A stretch of DNA of 64,000 bases from Pseudomonas extremorientalis (GTDB lineage: Bacteria; Pseudomonadota; Gammaproteobacteria; Pseudomonadales; Pseudomonadaceae): contig NZ_MDGK01000063.1 in the NCBI RefSeq assembly GCF_001870465.1, positions 171,745 to 235,744 of the forward strand, given 5' to 3'. The translations under genes were made by a program, and so were the position numbers. The notes under the pieces are model-generated. The model was not told the origin of the DNA. It did no database searches and saw nothing but the letters and a program-made list of their open reading frames with translations. Shown piece by piece: positions 1 through 8,088 of the stretch. The first letter of the stretch is position 1, and the number at the start of each line of letters is the position of its first letter.

Positions 1-1
1 G

Positions 2-1249
2 GGGGCCGAACGGCTGAGAGGGCCGGTCTTGGCGGGTATGCCGAACTTGCATTCTCACGCATTCCAGCGTGCCATGGCCGGCTTGGCCGAGGTGGCCGGC
101 AACCCGAATGACAGTTTCTGGACCTGGCGTGACCTGATGTACCGCATGGTCGGCAAGATCGACCCGGACCAACTCCAGGTCATCGCGCGCCAGCTGTATA
201 TCGAGATGCTCAAGGCCGGCTATACCTCGGTGGCCGAGTTTCACTACGTGCACCATGACGTCAGCGGCCAGCCCTATGCCGATCGCACACAATTGTCGCG
301 GCAGATCAGCCAGGCGGCGGCCAGCAGCGGGATTGGCCTGACGTTGTTGCCGGTGCTCTACACCCACTCTGGGTTTGGCGGCCAGGCGCCCAATGAAGGC
401 CAGCGGCGCTTTATCAACAGCACTGAAAATTATCTGGAGCTGCAAGCGCGTCTGCAGCCAATTCTGGCCGCGCAACCCGCACAGCAACTGGGCCTGTGTT
501 TTCACTCGCTACGCGCCGTTACACCGCAACAAATCAACGAAGTGCTGGCTGCCAGCGACAAGGCGTGCCCGGTGCATATCCACATTGCCGAGCAGCAGAA
601 GGAAGTCGATGACTGCCTGGCCTGGAGCGGCAAACGCCCGCTGCAATGGCTGTATGACAATGTCGACGTCGATGAACGCTGGTGCCTGGTGCACGCCACC
701 CATGCCGACGCCGATGAGGTGATGCGCATGGCCAAGAGCCGGGCGATTGCCGGTTTGTGCCTGACCACCGAGGCCAACCTGGGTGATGGGATTTTCCCGG
801 CGGTGGACTTTCTCGCCCAGGGCGGACGCCTGGGCATCGGCTCCGACAGCCATGTGTCACTGAGCGTGGTGGAAGAATTGCGCTGGCTGGAATACGGCCA
901 GCGCCTGCGTGATCAACGGCGTAACCGCTTGTATCGCAGTGACCAGCCGATGGTTGGGCGCACGCTGTTCGATGCCGCGCTGGACGGTGGTGCCCAGGCG
1001 CTGGGGCAGCCAATTGGCCGATTGGAAGTGGGCAAGCGTGCGGATTGGATTGTGCTGGATGGTAATGATCCGTACCTGGCCACGGCGACCGAGGACGGGA
1101 TTCTGAATCGCTGGTTGTTTGCCGGCGGTGATCGGCAGGTGCGGGATGTGCTGGTGAATGGAAAGTGGGTGGTGCGTGATGGGCGACATGCCGGCGAGGA
1201 AGACAGTAGCCTCGCATTCACGCAGGTTCTAAGGGACTTACTCGGTTAA
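2..1249 (+). CDS. hutF: Formimidoylglutamate deiminase, 5' end outside the window
   Basis: The reading frame is open from the left edge, so the N-terminus (about 40 residues by comparison with the roughly 450-residue family) is missing. It belongs to the amidohydrolase superfamily: the metal-binding His-x-His is visible as MPNLHSHAFQRAMAG, followed by EFHYVHHD, a histidine in VHIHIAEQ, HATHA, and the distal aspartate in IGSDSHVS. HutF deiminates N-formimidoyl-L-glutamate to N-formylglutamate in the five-step histidine degradation pathway of pseudomonads. The remaining hut genes would be expected to the left, outside the window. Downstream lies a REPIN and then convergent blc. The TTG at 29 is an internal Leu codon, not the true start. 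Confidence 0.93.
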   Translation, partial: GAERLRGPVLAGMPNLHSHAFQRAMAGLAEVAGNPNDSFWTWRDLMYRMVGKIDPDQLQVIARQLYIEMLKAGYTSVAEFHYVHHDVSGQPYADRTQLSRQISQAAASSGIGLTLLPVLYTHSGFGGQAPNEGQRRFINSTENYLELQARLQPILAAQPAQQLGLCFHSLRAVTPQQINEVLAASDKACPVHIHIAEQQKEVDDCLAWSGKRPLQWLYDNVDVDERWCLVHATHADADEVMRMAKSRAIAGLCLTTEANLGDGIFPAVDFLAQGGRLGIGSDSHVSLSVVEELRWLEYGQRLRDQRRNRLYRSDQPMVGRTLFDAALDGGAQALGQPIGRLEVGKRADWIVLDGNDPYLATATEDGILNRWLFAGGDRQVRDVLVNGKWVVRDGRHAGEEDSSLAFTQVLRDLLG

Positions 1250-1253
1250 AACG

Positions 1254-1343
1254 TGTGGGAGGGGGCTTGCCCCCGATTGCAGAGTGTCAGCCAGCAAATC
1301 AGATACTGACACACCGCTATCGGGGGCAAGCCCCCTCCCACAT
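1254..1343. repeat. REPIN: two inverted REP hairpins
   Basis: Two REP cores in opposite orientation (GTGGGAGGGGGCTTGCCCCC and its complement) flank a spacer that itself contains TGTCAG/CTGACA, so the whole unit can fold into one long cruciform. It lies between convergent hutF and blc, where such hairpins often limit read-through. No RAYT transposase gene is present in the window. Confidence 0.9.
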
Positions 1344-1363
1344 TGGATTGAGGAGTTCTCAGA

Positions 1364-1933
1364 TTATTGCGAAGTCTTCGCCATCTGCTTGTCCGACGTA
1401 CGCCAGATCAACCGTGTGGTGTCATACCCCTGCTGTCGCGCCCTGCTCAGCAGGTCTTCGCGGGTGTCCGCATTGACCGTTGGCGTGCGCGACAGGATCC
1501 ACATGTAGCGCCGGCTCGGGCTGCCGACAATGGCGGTCTTGTAGTCATCGCTGACATACAGCACCCAGTAATCGCCCTTGGCGACGCCCGGCAGCAGCGA
1601 GGTGAACCAGTTGTTGAATTCCACCCAGAGCTTGTCGGTCTTGCCCGGCACTTGCGGGGTGGCGGTACCCTTGGCTTCCTCCCACTTCCATTCAGTCGTC
1701 AGGCAGCGGTTGAACACCGACATGTCGCCGTCCGGCAACAGGGTGTAGCGGGCTTCGGACTGCGCACAGTTGCGCTGGAAGTACATCGGCAATCGGGCCA
1801 ACTCATACCAGGTGCCCTGGTAACGCTTGAGGTTGACGTTGCTCGCTGTCTTGGGTTGCAGATCATCGCCAGAATGGCTGGCACAGCCCGCCAAAAACAG
1901 GCTGGCACAAAGGAACAAAACAAAACGCATCAT
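1364..1933 (-). CDS. blc: Outer-membrane lipoprotein of the lipocalin (Blc) family
   Basis: 189 residues. It begins with a lipoprotein signal peptide ending in the lipobox LAGC (Cys at about 17), so it should be lipidated. The bacterial lipocalin signature follows: RYQGTWYELARLPMYFQ near the N-terminus (G-x-W), then YWVLYVSDDY and YMWILSRTP near the C-terminus. Blc proteins are thought to bind fatty acids or lysophospholipids and help in envelope maintenance. Two ATG codons occur in tandem (1933 and 1930); GGGAG about 7 bases upstream favours the first. The next gene upstream on the same strand is another small lipoprotein, only 30 bases away, so the two may be co-transcribed. Confidence 0.93.
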   Translation of the reverse strand: MMRFVLFLCASLFLAGCASHSGDDLQPKTASNVNLKRYQGTWYELARLPMYFQRNCAQSEARYTLLPDGDMSVFNRCLTTEWKWEEAKGTATPQVPGKTDKLWVEFNNWFTSLLPGVAKGDYWVLYVSDDYKTAIVGSPSRRYMWILSRTPTVNADTREDLLSRARQQGYDTTRLIWRTSDKQMAKTSQ

Positions 1934-1963
1934 TCTTCTTCTCCCGCAGGCTTGCGCCCCGGT

Positions 1964-2218
1964 TTACTTCAGGCCTTGCCCGGAAAACATCAGAACCTTG
2001 TCACCGGCATATTGAACGCTGATAAAGCTGTTTTTATCGCCCCAGGTGCAACTGGACATGCCCAGTGCGCCGGAACAATCGGTCGGCTTGCCCAGCAACG
2101 ACTCCACCTCAGCCTTGGCCATGCCAGCCGACAATTTTTGATAGTTTTCTTGGTTGACCTTGCTGCAAGCGGCCAACAGCACGCAAAAAGCCAGCAAAGC
2201 GAGACGGCGTAACGACAT
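1964..2218 (-). CDS. Small lipoprotein of the SmpA/OmlA-like type (84 aa)
   Basis: The start is placed at ATG 2218, giving MSLRRLALLAFCVLLAACSK, a compact lipoprotein signal with lipobox LAAC; an AGGAG sits about 8 bases upstream. The longer open frame to 2350 has no matching signal and was not used. The mature part (QENYQKLSAGMAKAEVESLL, then G-K-P-T-D-C) resembles the short SmpA/OmlA or DUF3862-like fold (x-G-M-x-x-x-E-V-x-x-L-L-G-x-P) found in small envelope lipoproteins. The specific function is unknown. It is followed at 30 bases by blc on the same strand. Confidence 0.85.
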   Translation of the reverse strand: MSLRRLALLAFCVLLAACSKVNQENYQKLSAGMAKAEVESLLGKPTDCSGALGMSSCTWGDKNSFISVQYAGDKVLMFSGQGLK

Positions 2219-2309
2219 GGAAACACTCCTGGAGGGACGAAGCAGCGTGGGTATCTGCCAGAAGCTTAGAAGGGAAAAGAGGTGTCTGGTTCCCGATGAG
2301 CGAAAACAA

Positions 2310-2345
2310 AAAAGCCCCGAAAACGCTGAAACGTTTCGGGGCTTC
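2310..2345 (-). terminator. Intrinsic terminator of fbp
   Basis: An 11-bp perfect stem, AAGCCCCGAAA pairing with TTTCGGGGCTT, is followed on the minus strand by a T-rich run (TTTTTTGTTTTC). It lies about 50 bases after the fbp stop codon and before the small lipoprotein gene. Confidence 0.85.
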
Positions 2346-2394
2346 TTCAACGGTGAACCGGCTCACAACAACACCAGTCACTTGTCGCCGCAGC

Positions 2395-3405
2395 TTACTT
2401 CTTGTGGTAAGCCGTCACACGCTCGACTTCTTCCTTCGACCCCAGGAACACCGCCACACGCTGGTGCAGGCCTTCCGGCTGAATGTCGAGGATGCGCTGA
2501 TGGCCGTCGGTGGACGCGCCGCCCGCCTGTTCAACCAGGAACGACATCGGGTTGGCTTCGTACATCAGGCGCAGTTTGCCCGGCTTGGACGGCTCGCGGC
2601 TGTCGCGTGGGTACATGAACAGGCCACCACGGGTCAGGATGCGGTGCACGTCGGCGACCATCGCGGCCACCCAGCGCATGTTGAAGTTTTTCTTCAACGG
2701 GCCTTCCTCACCTTCCATCAACTCGTTGACGTAGCGCTTCACCGGCTCTTCCCAGTGGCGCTGGTTGGACATGTTGATCGCAAATTCCTGGGTCGACGCA
2801 GGAATGGAGATGTCTTCGTGGGTCAGTACGAAGCTACCCATTTCACGGTCCAGGGTGAAGCCCTTGACGCCATCACCCAGGGTCAGCACCAGCATGGTCT
2901 GCGGGCCGTAGATCGCGTAGCCGGCAGCGACCTGCTCGGTGCCTGGCTGCAGGAAGGCTTTTTCGTTCAGCGCTTCGTTCTGGCTCAGGTATTCATTCGG
3001 GCAACGCAGTACCGAGAAGATGGTGCCGACCGGTGCGTTGATATCGATGTTGGACGAACCGTCCAGTGGGTCGAATACCAGCAGGTACGCGCCTTTCGGG
3101 TATTTGCCGGGGATCTGGTAGGCATTGTCCATTTCTTCGGACGCCATGCCGGCCAGGTGACCGCCCCATTCGTTGGCTTCGAGCAGGATTTCGTTGGACA
3201 GGACGTCGAGCTTCTTCTGCACTTCGCCCTGCACGTTTTCAGTGCCCATGCTGCCCAGGACACCACCCAGTGCGCCTTTGGACACGGCGTGGCTGATTTC
3301 CTTGCAAGCACGCGCCACCACTTCGATAAGGAAGCGCAGATCGGCAGGCGTGTTGTTGCTGCGGGTCTGCTCGATCAAATAGCGACTCAAGGTAACGCGG
3401 GACAT
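2395..3405 (-). CDS. fbp: Fructose-1,6-bisphosphatase class I
   Basis: 336 residues starting MSRVTLSRYLIEQTRSNN. The start is ATG 3405 with CGGAG just upstream; the longer frame to 3495 adds an unrelated leader. Class I FBPase hallmarks are present: the metal-binding LLVFDPLDGSSNIDINAPVG, an earlier metal-site glutamate in GMASEEMD, and the sugar-phosphate region KLRLMYEANPMSFLVEQAGG near the C-terminus. It hydrolyses fructose-1,6-bisphosphate to fructose-6-phosphate in gluconeogenesis, essential in pseudomonads growing on organic acids. It is monocistronic, with its own terminator at 2310-2345. Confidence 0.97.
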   Translation of the reverse strand: MSRVTLSRYLIEQTRSNNTPADLRFLIEVVARACKEISHAVSKGALGGVLGSMGTENVQGEVQKKLDVLSNEILLEANEWGGHLAGMASEEMDNAYQIPGKYPKGAYLLVFDPLDGSSNIDINAPVGTIFSVLRCPNEYLSQNEALNEKAFLQPGTEQVAAGYAIYGPQTMLVLTLGDGVKGFTLDREMGSFVLTHEDISIPASTQEFAINMSNQRHWEEPVKRYVNELMEGEEGPLKKNFNMRWVAAMVADVHRILTRGGLFMYPRDSREPSKPGKLRLMYEANPMSFLVEQAGGASTDGHQRILDIQPEGLHQRVAVFLGSKEEVERVTAYHKK

Positions 3406-3514
3406 GTAAGGCTCCGGAGAATGGGGGGCTTGAAAACCCGCGCAGTTTAACGCGAGTCGGGGCGTATTTCCTCCTATCAGAGGATTTAAACCCAATAGAG
3501 TTCATGGACTTTAT

Positions 3515-4873
3515 TTAACGTGCCGCCGGCGGCTTGCGCAGCAAACTGTAGGCCATGGCGCCCAGTGCCGCCACGCCGAGCAGCAGTACGGCCCAGAGCC
3601 CGAGCTTTTTCCAGTTCGTCCCGGGATCGGCAGCGGCTACCATCGCAACCGGTGTGACCGCGACTTCCCCGGCGACCTTGGCCTGCCCCAGCGTCTTGAA
3701 GCGCTCGGGTTTGTAGTCCGGGATCAAGGTCGAGAGCGGCAAGCTCGCGGCCTTGGCCGACGCATTGCCCAGCGCCAGCGTAAACGGTGGCTCACCCCGC
3801 GCCAGGAACACCAACTGCGTGGCGCGCACTGCAAAGCGCAGCGCGGGCGCCTCGACGCCCAGGCCGCCACCGCGCTCATCTACCTGCAATTTGAGCTCGG
3901 CCACCGTTTGCCCCGGCAATTGCAGTTCGTCCTGCACCACGTCCTGGCCATTCTGGGTCAGGCGATACAACAGACCATTGCTCAACGGCTGCCATGCCTG
4001 CTTGCTGTCCCTTCGACCGGATAACGTCACGGGCGCCAGCGTGTTGGGTTGCTTCAACTCGACGCGCAAGCGTTCGATGCTCACCCCTGCCGGCAACTGC
4101 CAACTGTATTCCCCGGCGCCAAGCCGCGTACCCGTGAACGGCTGCGACCACACCAACGGCAGCGGCACGCTGCTGCGGGTAGCGCTCACCAGTTTGGCCG
4201 AGGTCAGCAACGGCGCCGCCTGGCCCTGCCAGACCAGACGCAGGTAGCGCGCCGATTGCCCGGGCAAGTTCACGTCATGTTGCTCGACCCGTTCGTCGGC
4301 AAACGACAAGCGCGCCACCTGCCCATCGCCCCAGGCGTCCCAGTGCTGCAAGTCATCACTGGCCTCGATGCTGAAACGCTGGAAGCCCTCTTGCTCGCGG
4401 CTCCAGTCCAGGGTCAATTGCTGCAAGGGCGCCTTGATCGCGCTGGCGTCCAACACCCAGCCGCGCAGTACTTGCTTGCCGGGTTTGGGTGCAGTGGATG
4501 GGGTGATTTCCACCAAGGTGCCTGTGGTAGAGGCCTTCATCACCACGTCGGGCAACGCTGTTTGAGTGTCGGCGGCGTACAGCGGGAACCACTTCACGTC
4601 AGTGACGTTGCGACTCTCGGAGCGTTGCGCGGACTGGCGCGACAGCGCATAGGCCTGGGGTTCACCGGCGGCGTTGAACACTCGCACATCGCTGAGATCG
4701 GCCTGGCGTGCATTCAGTTGAACCGCCAACGGCAGGTCCAGGCGATACCAGGGGCCAGTGCCGCTCACGGCGAGCGGCACCTGGGTGGCGAAATCAGCCG
4801 GCCGCTCTTGAGCAAACGCCACCGAGCACAGCATCCATATCGTTAACCCACTCAGACTCAGCTTGCCTATCAA
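3515..4873 (-). CDS. DUF3999 family exported protein
   Basis: 452 residues. A signal peptide is visible at the N-terminus (hydrophobic run ending SVAFA-QE). The body is rich in beta-strand patterns typical of DUF3999, including a segment LRLVWQGQAAP that resembles a carbohydrate-binding-like sandwich, and a single C-terminal membrane segment (LWAVLLLGVAALGAMAYSLL) ends in a basic RKPPAAR tail. It would therefore sit in the periplasm anchored to the inner membrane. Its ATG overlaps the stop of the DUF2339 gene by four bases (ATGA), so the two are translationally coupled. The biochemical function of the family is not known. Confidence 0.85.
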   Translation of the reverse strand: MIGKLSLSGLTIWMLCSVAFAQERPADFATQVPLAVSGTGPWYRLDLPLAVQLNARQADLSDVRVFNAAGEPQAYALSRQSAQRSESRNVTDVKWFPLYAADTQTALPDVVMKASTTGTLVEITPSTAPKPGKQVLRGWVLDASAIKAPLQQLTLDWSREQEGFQRFSIEASDDLQHWDAWGDGQVARLSFADERVEQHDVNLPGQSARYLRLVWQGQAAPLLTSAKLVSATRSSVPLPLVWSQPFTGTRLGAGEYSWQLPAGVSIERLRVELKQPNTLAPVTLSGRRDSKQAWQPLSNGLLYRLTQNGQDVVQDELQLPGQTVAELKLQVDERGGGLGVEAPALRFAVRATQLVFLARGEPPFTLALGNASAKAASLPLSTLIPDYKPERFKTLGQAKVAGEVAVTPVAMVAAADPGTNWKKLGLWAVLLLGVAALGAMAYSLLRKPPAAR

Positions 4874-7800
4874 GAAGACGCTCCCTCAGTTTCAATACGT
4901 TTGGGCGGCAGCGGTGCAAAATAGCCCACCACCAGCAACAACCCGCCCACGCCGATAAACGACACGATCCGCGCCAGGCCGCCGCGGTTACTCAATTCGA
5001 CGAAGAACAGCTTGGCCACCACCACCGCAATCAGTGCCGCGCCGATCAGCCACACTTCACGACGATGGCGCAGGTGGCCGCCGATCATCAGGCCGAGGGC
5101 GATCAGGGTCCAGACAATCGACAGGCCGGCCTGTACCAGCATCGACTCCAGCAAGGCATACCATTGAAACGGCACGTCGCCCCAATGGTGGGCCGTGCGC
5201 ATCACCAGCGCGGTAAAGAAGGCGAACAGCGAAAGCCCCGCGACACCTTGGGCGATCGACTCGACACGCGGCCCCCGCTGCGGCGCGGCGCTGCGCGACC
5301 ACAGGTAAATGCCCAGCAACGCGAACAGCAGGCCCAGGTCCAGCGGATTGAGCATGGGCAGATAGGGCAGCGGCTTGGCAGTGCCGTCACTGAAGATGTT
5401 CGCCAGCCAGAACCAACCGAGCAACAGCACCGCCAGCGGCAATGCGGCGAGCACGCGGTATTCCCTTGGGTACGCGGAAACAGGCCACGGCCAGCTGCGC
5501 GGCGCGGCGGCCAGCACCAGGTACAGGCTTGGCAGGATCGCCCAGCCCAGCCAGCGCCAGGCGTTGTATTCGCTCGAGAGCATCAGCAAGCCGTAGCGCA
5601 GTTCCAGTGCCAGTACGCCGATCAGCATCCAGCAGCCCAGTACATGAGCCGCGCTTAAGACCTTTCCAGGCACCAGTGCCGCCAAACGTCGCAGCGAGAT
5701 GAAATGCACCCCGAACACCGCCAGCCAGGCCAGCCAGCCGAACTGCGCGGCTGGGTGGTAATACTCGGTCCATGCGTCCCACAACACCAGGCCCGCCGCA
5801 GGCATCAGCAACGTGCTGGGGAGACCCAACGCCACCCAGCGCAAACGCAGCGCCAGTAACGTCCAGATCACCCCGCTCAGCGCAGCCGCCAGCAGCAACA
5901 GTGCAGCGTGCAAAGGTACAGGCGCCAAGCGCCACACTTCAATGATTACCGCCAGCGCCCACCACGCCACACCCCAGGCCAGCAGAGCTGAGGACAAACG
6001 GCCACGGGGCAAGCGCCAGGCGCCGGGCATTGCCGCCAAGGCAATGATCATCGGCGTCCAGGCATTGCTCACGGGGTCGAGGGCAAACAGCGCGCCCGAA
6101 AGGACTTGCACAGCAATGCCACAGCGCACTACCACCGGCGAGCCGATACGCTGGCCCACCCATAGGGTCGCAAGGCCCGCAACTGCCCAACTGACGATGC
6201 TGCCTTGGGTTGAAAACAACAGCGGCGCCAGCAGGTAGGCGCAACCCAGGCCGAGTATGGCGAGCCCTGGAGCGCCGAGACGCTCCCAACGCCGGCTCTG
6301 CTCCGGCGCGGCTTTGTGTAGTTGGTAAAAACTGAACAACAGTGCGGCGCCCAGCAACAACGCCCCTAATGGAGGGCCCAGCAGCAAGGTGTCCTGGCCA
6401 TCGCGCAGTTCGCTGAGGAAGGCGAGCAACGAACCCAGTTGCAACAGCAAGGCGAACGCCCGCGCCACGGGGCGATGCTGGCGTAGGCCGAGCCAGAAGA
6501 TCCCGGCGCCTTCGACAGCCCACGCCGCAGCGGTCCAGCGTGCATCGAGGCCCAAGGGAATGGCCAGGCTGGCGAAGATCACCCCCAGGGCCAGACAGGT
6601 TTCCGTCAGGAGCCCGGCGCGCCCACCACTGAATACACGGGCCAAGACCATGTAAATAATGCCCAGGCCCAGCGCACTGAACGCAGCGGCGAACTCAAGG
6701 TGTTGCACCAGCGCGAACTGCAAGCCAAAGCCCACCAGCGGCGGGCCGAACAACAAGGTGCCGTCGACATAGTCGCCCTTGCGCAATTGCGTACCCAGGT
6801 TGTCGCCCTCGCCCATCTCCAGCAACTTGCGCCAGGCATACAACAGGCCGATTGCCAGGTACATCGCGAAAAACAGGAGCAGGAACGGCTCGGTGCTCCA
6901 CAACAGCTCCGGCGTGTAGGAACGCATACCCCAGGCAAAACCGATCCCGAAGGTGCCCACAAAGCCGATCACATTCAGCAGGCGCCAGGCCTTGAACCAG
7001 GCAATCGCGAGAATGCCGGCATTGAGCAATGCAAAGTAACTGAACAACGCCACATGGCTTCCGGCGCCGGTCGATACCAGGATCGGTGCCGCAAAACCGC
7101 CCAAAGCCGCCGCACAGGCGAGGCCGAGGGCATCCTGGGTGATCGCCAGGATCGCTGAAAATACCGTGACGGCGACCAGCAACCCCATTGCCGCGCCGGG
7201 ATCGATCAGCAGATGCACACGCATCGCCGCAAACACCGTGAGGTACAACACCGCAATGCCCGCGCCCTGCAGCATCAACCCGTAGTTGCTGTTGCGCAGC
7301 CGCAGCCACCAGCCCAGGCCCAGCAGGCCCACCGCAGCCGCAGCCACACCGGCATAACGCAGCTCGATCGGCACCACCATGCCTTCGGTGGCGTAGCGCA
7401 GCAGGAACGCGAGGCCGAGAAAGAGCAGCACCACCCCGACGCGCAGCACCGTGTTGCCGCCAAACAGCCAATTGCGTGCACCGTTGAGGGCACGCTCGAT
7501 AAGGTTGGGGCCACGCGGGATGGCAGGTTCTTTAGGGGACGACGACGCAGCCGGTGCCCACACATCATCCGGCAGCGGCTGGCTCGCTTCGGCGACCATG
7601 GTCACAGGTGTCAGCTCGGCAGGCAGCTCCCAGACCAGCTCAGGCGTTTGGGCGACGGGGGTGGGTTCTGCAACGGCGGGCTCGACAAACACGCTGCTGG
7701 TTGCAGGCGCAGGCACTTCCAGTTGCCGCAGGCGCTCACCCAGCGCTATCAGCGACTTCTGCGTGGTTTCCAACTGACGCGCCTGTTGGTCCACCTGGGA

Positions 7801-7929
7801 GGACAGCTTCGCCAGGCGGATCGCCTGGCCAATGCCCAGCCCCAACAGCGCACCGATGCCCGCATCGCTGAACGACTCATCGAGCGTCAAGCCGAGCACC
7901 AGGCCAATCAGCATGAAAATCCATTGCAT
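4870..7929 (-). CDS. DUF2339 giant polytopic membrane protein
   Basis: 1019 residues. One membrane segment at the extreme N-terminus (MQWIFMLIGLVLGLTL) is followed by a glycine-rich stretch, a short coiled coil around residues 40-70 (QVDQQARQLETTQKSLIALG), a Pro/Ala/Glu-rich linker to about residue 150, and then an almost continuous series of some 25 or more hydrophobic segments beginning at NTVLRVGVVLLFLGLAFLLRY, the DUF2339 signature. The protein is an inner-membrane integral protein of unknown function. It is translationally coupled to the DUF3999 gene downstream; the recurrent pairing suggests a two-component envelope machine. AGGGA precedes ATG 7929. Confidence 0.87.
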   Translation of the reverse strand: MQWIFMLIGLVLGLTLDESFSDAGIGALLGLGIGQAIRLAKLSSQVDQQARQLETTQKSLIALGERLRQLEVPAPATSSVFVEPAVAEPTPVAQTPELVWELPAELTPVTMVAEASQPLPDDVWAPAASSSPKEPAIPRGPNLIERALNGARNWLFGGNTVLRVGVVLLFLGLAFLLRYATEGMVVPIELRYAGVAAAAVGLLGLGWWLRLRNSNYGLMLQGAGIAVLYLTVFAAMRVHLLIDPGAAMGLLVAVTVFSAILAITQDALGLACAAALGGFAAPILVSTGAGSHVALFSYFALLNAGILAIAWFKAWRLLNVIGFVGTFGIGFAWGMRSYTPELLWSTEPFLLLFFAMYLAIGLLYAWRKLLEMGEGDNLGTQLRKGDYVDGTLLFGPPLVGFGLQFALVQHLEFAAAFSALGLGIIYMVLARVFSGGRAGLLTETCLALGVIFASLAIPLGLDARWTAAAWAVEGAGIFWLGLRQHRPVARAFALLLQLGSLLAFLSELRDGQDTLLLGPPLGALLLGAALLFSFYQLHKAAPEQSRRWERLGAPGLAILGLGCAYLLAPLLFSTQGSIVSWAVAGLATLWVGQRIGSPVVVRCGIAVQVLSGALFALDPVSNAWTPMIIALAAMPGAWRLPRGRLSSALLAWGVAWWALAVIIEVWRLAPVPLHAALLLLAAALSGVIWTLLALRLRWVALGLPSTLLMPAAGLVLWDAWTEYYHPAAQFGWLAWLAVFGVHFISLRRLAALVPGKVLSAAHVLGCWMLIGVLALELRYGLLMLSSEYNAWRWLGWAILPSLYLVLAAAPRSWPWPVSAYPREYRVLAALPLAVLLLGWFWLANIFSDGTAKPLPYLPMLNPLDLGLLFALLGIYLWSRSAAPQRGPRVESIAQGVAGLSLFAFFTALVMRTAHHWGDVPFQWYALLESMLVQAGLSIVWTLIALGLMIGGHLRHRREVWLIGAALIAVVVAKLFFVELSNRGGLARIVSFIGVGGLLLVVGYFAPLPPKRIETEGASS

Positions 7930-7980
7930 GGTCGATATTCCCTAGGCAAACCGACGCCCAGTATATCGAGGCAGAACCAA

Positions 7981-8070
7981 TGTGGGAGGGAGCTTGCGCC
8001 CGATAGCGGTGCACCAGTCGACATATCTGCAAACTGACAGGCTGCTATCGGGGGCAAGCCCCCTCCCACA
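7981..8070. repeat. REPIN: two inverted REP hairpins
   Basis: An imperfect REP core (GTGGGAGGGAGCTTGCGCCC) and an intact inverted core lie 40-50 bases apart. The element separates the DUF2339 gene promoter region from the end of glgP and may act as the glgP terminator. Confidence 0.88.
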
Positions 8071-8088
8071 TTTTTGGATCAGCGATGT

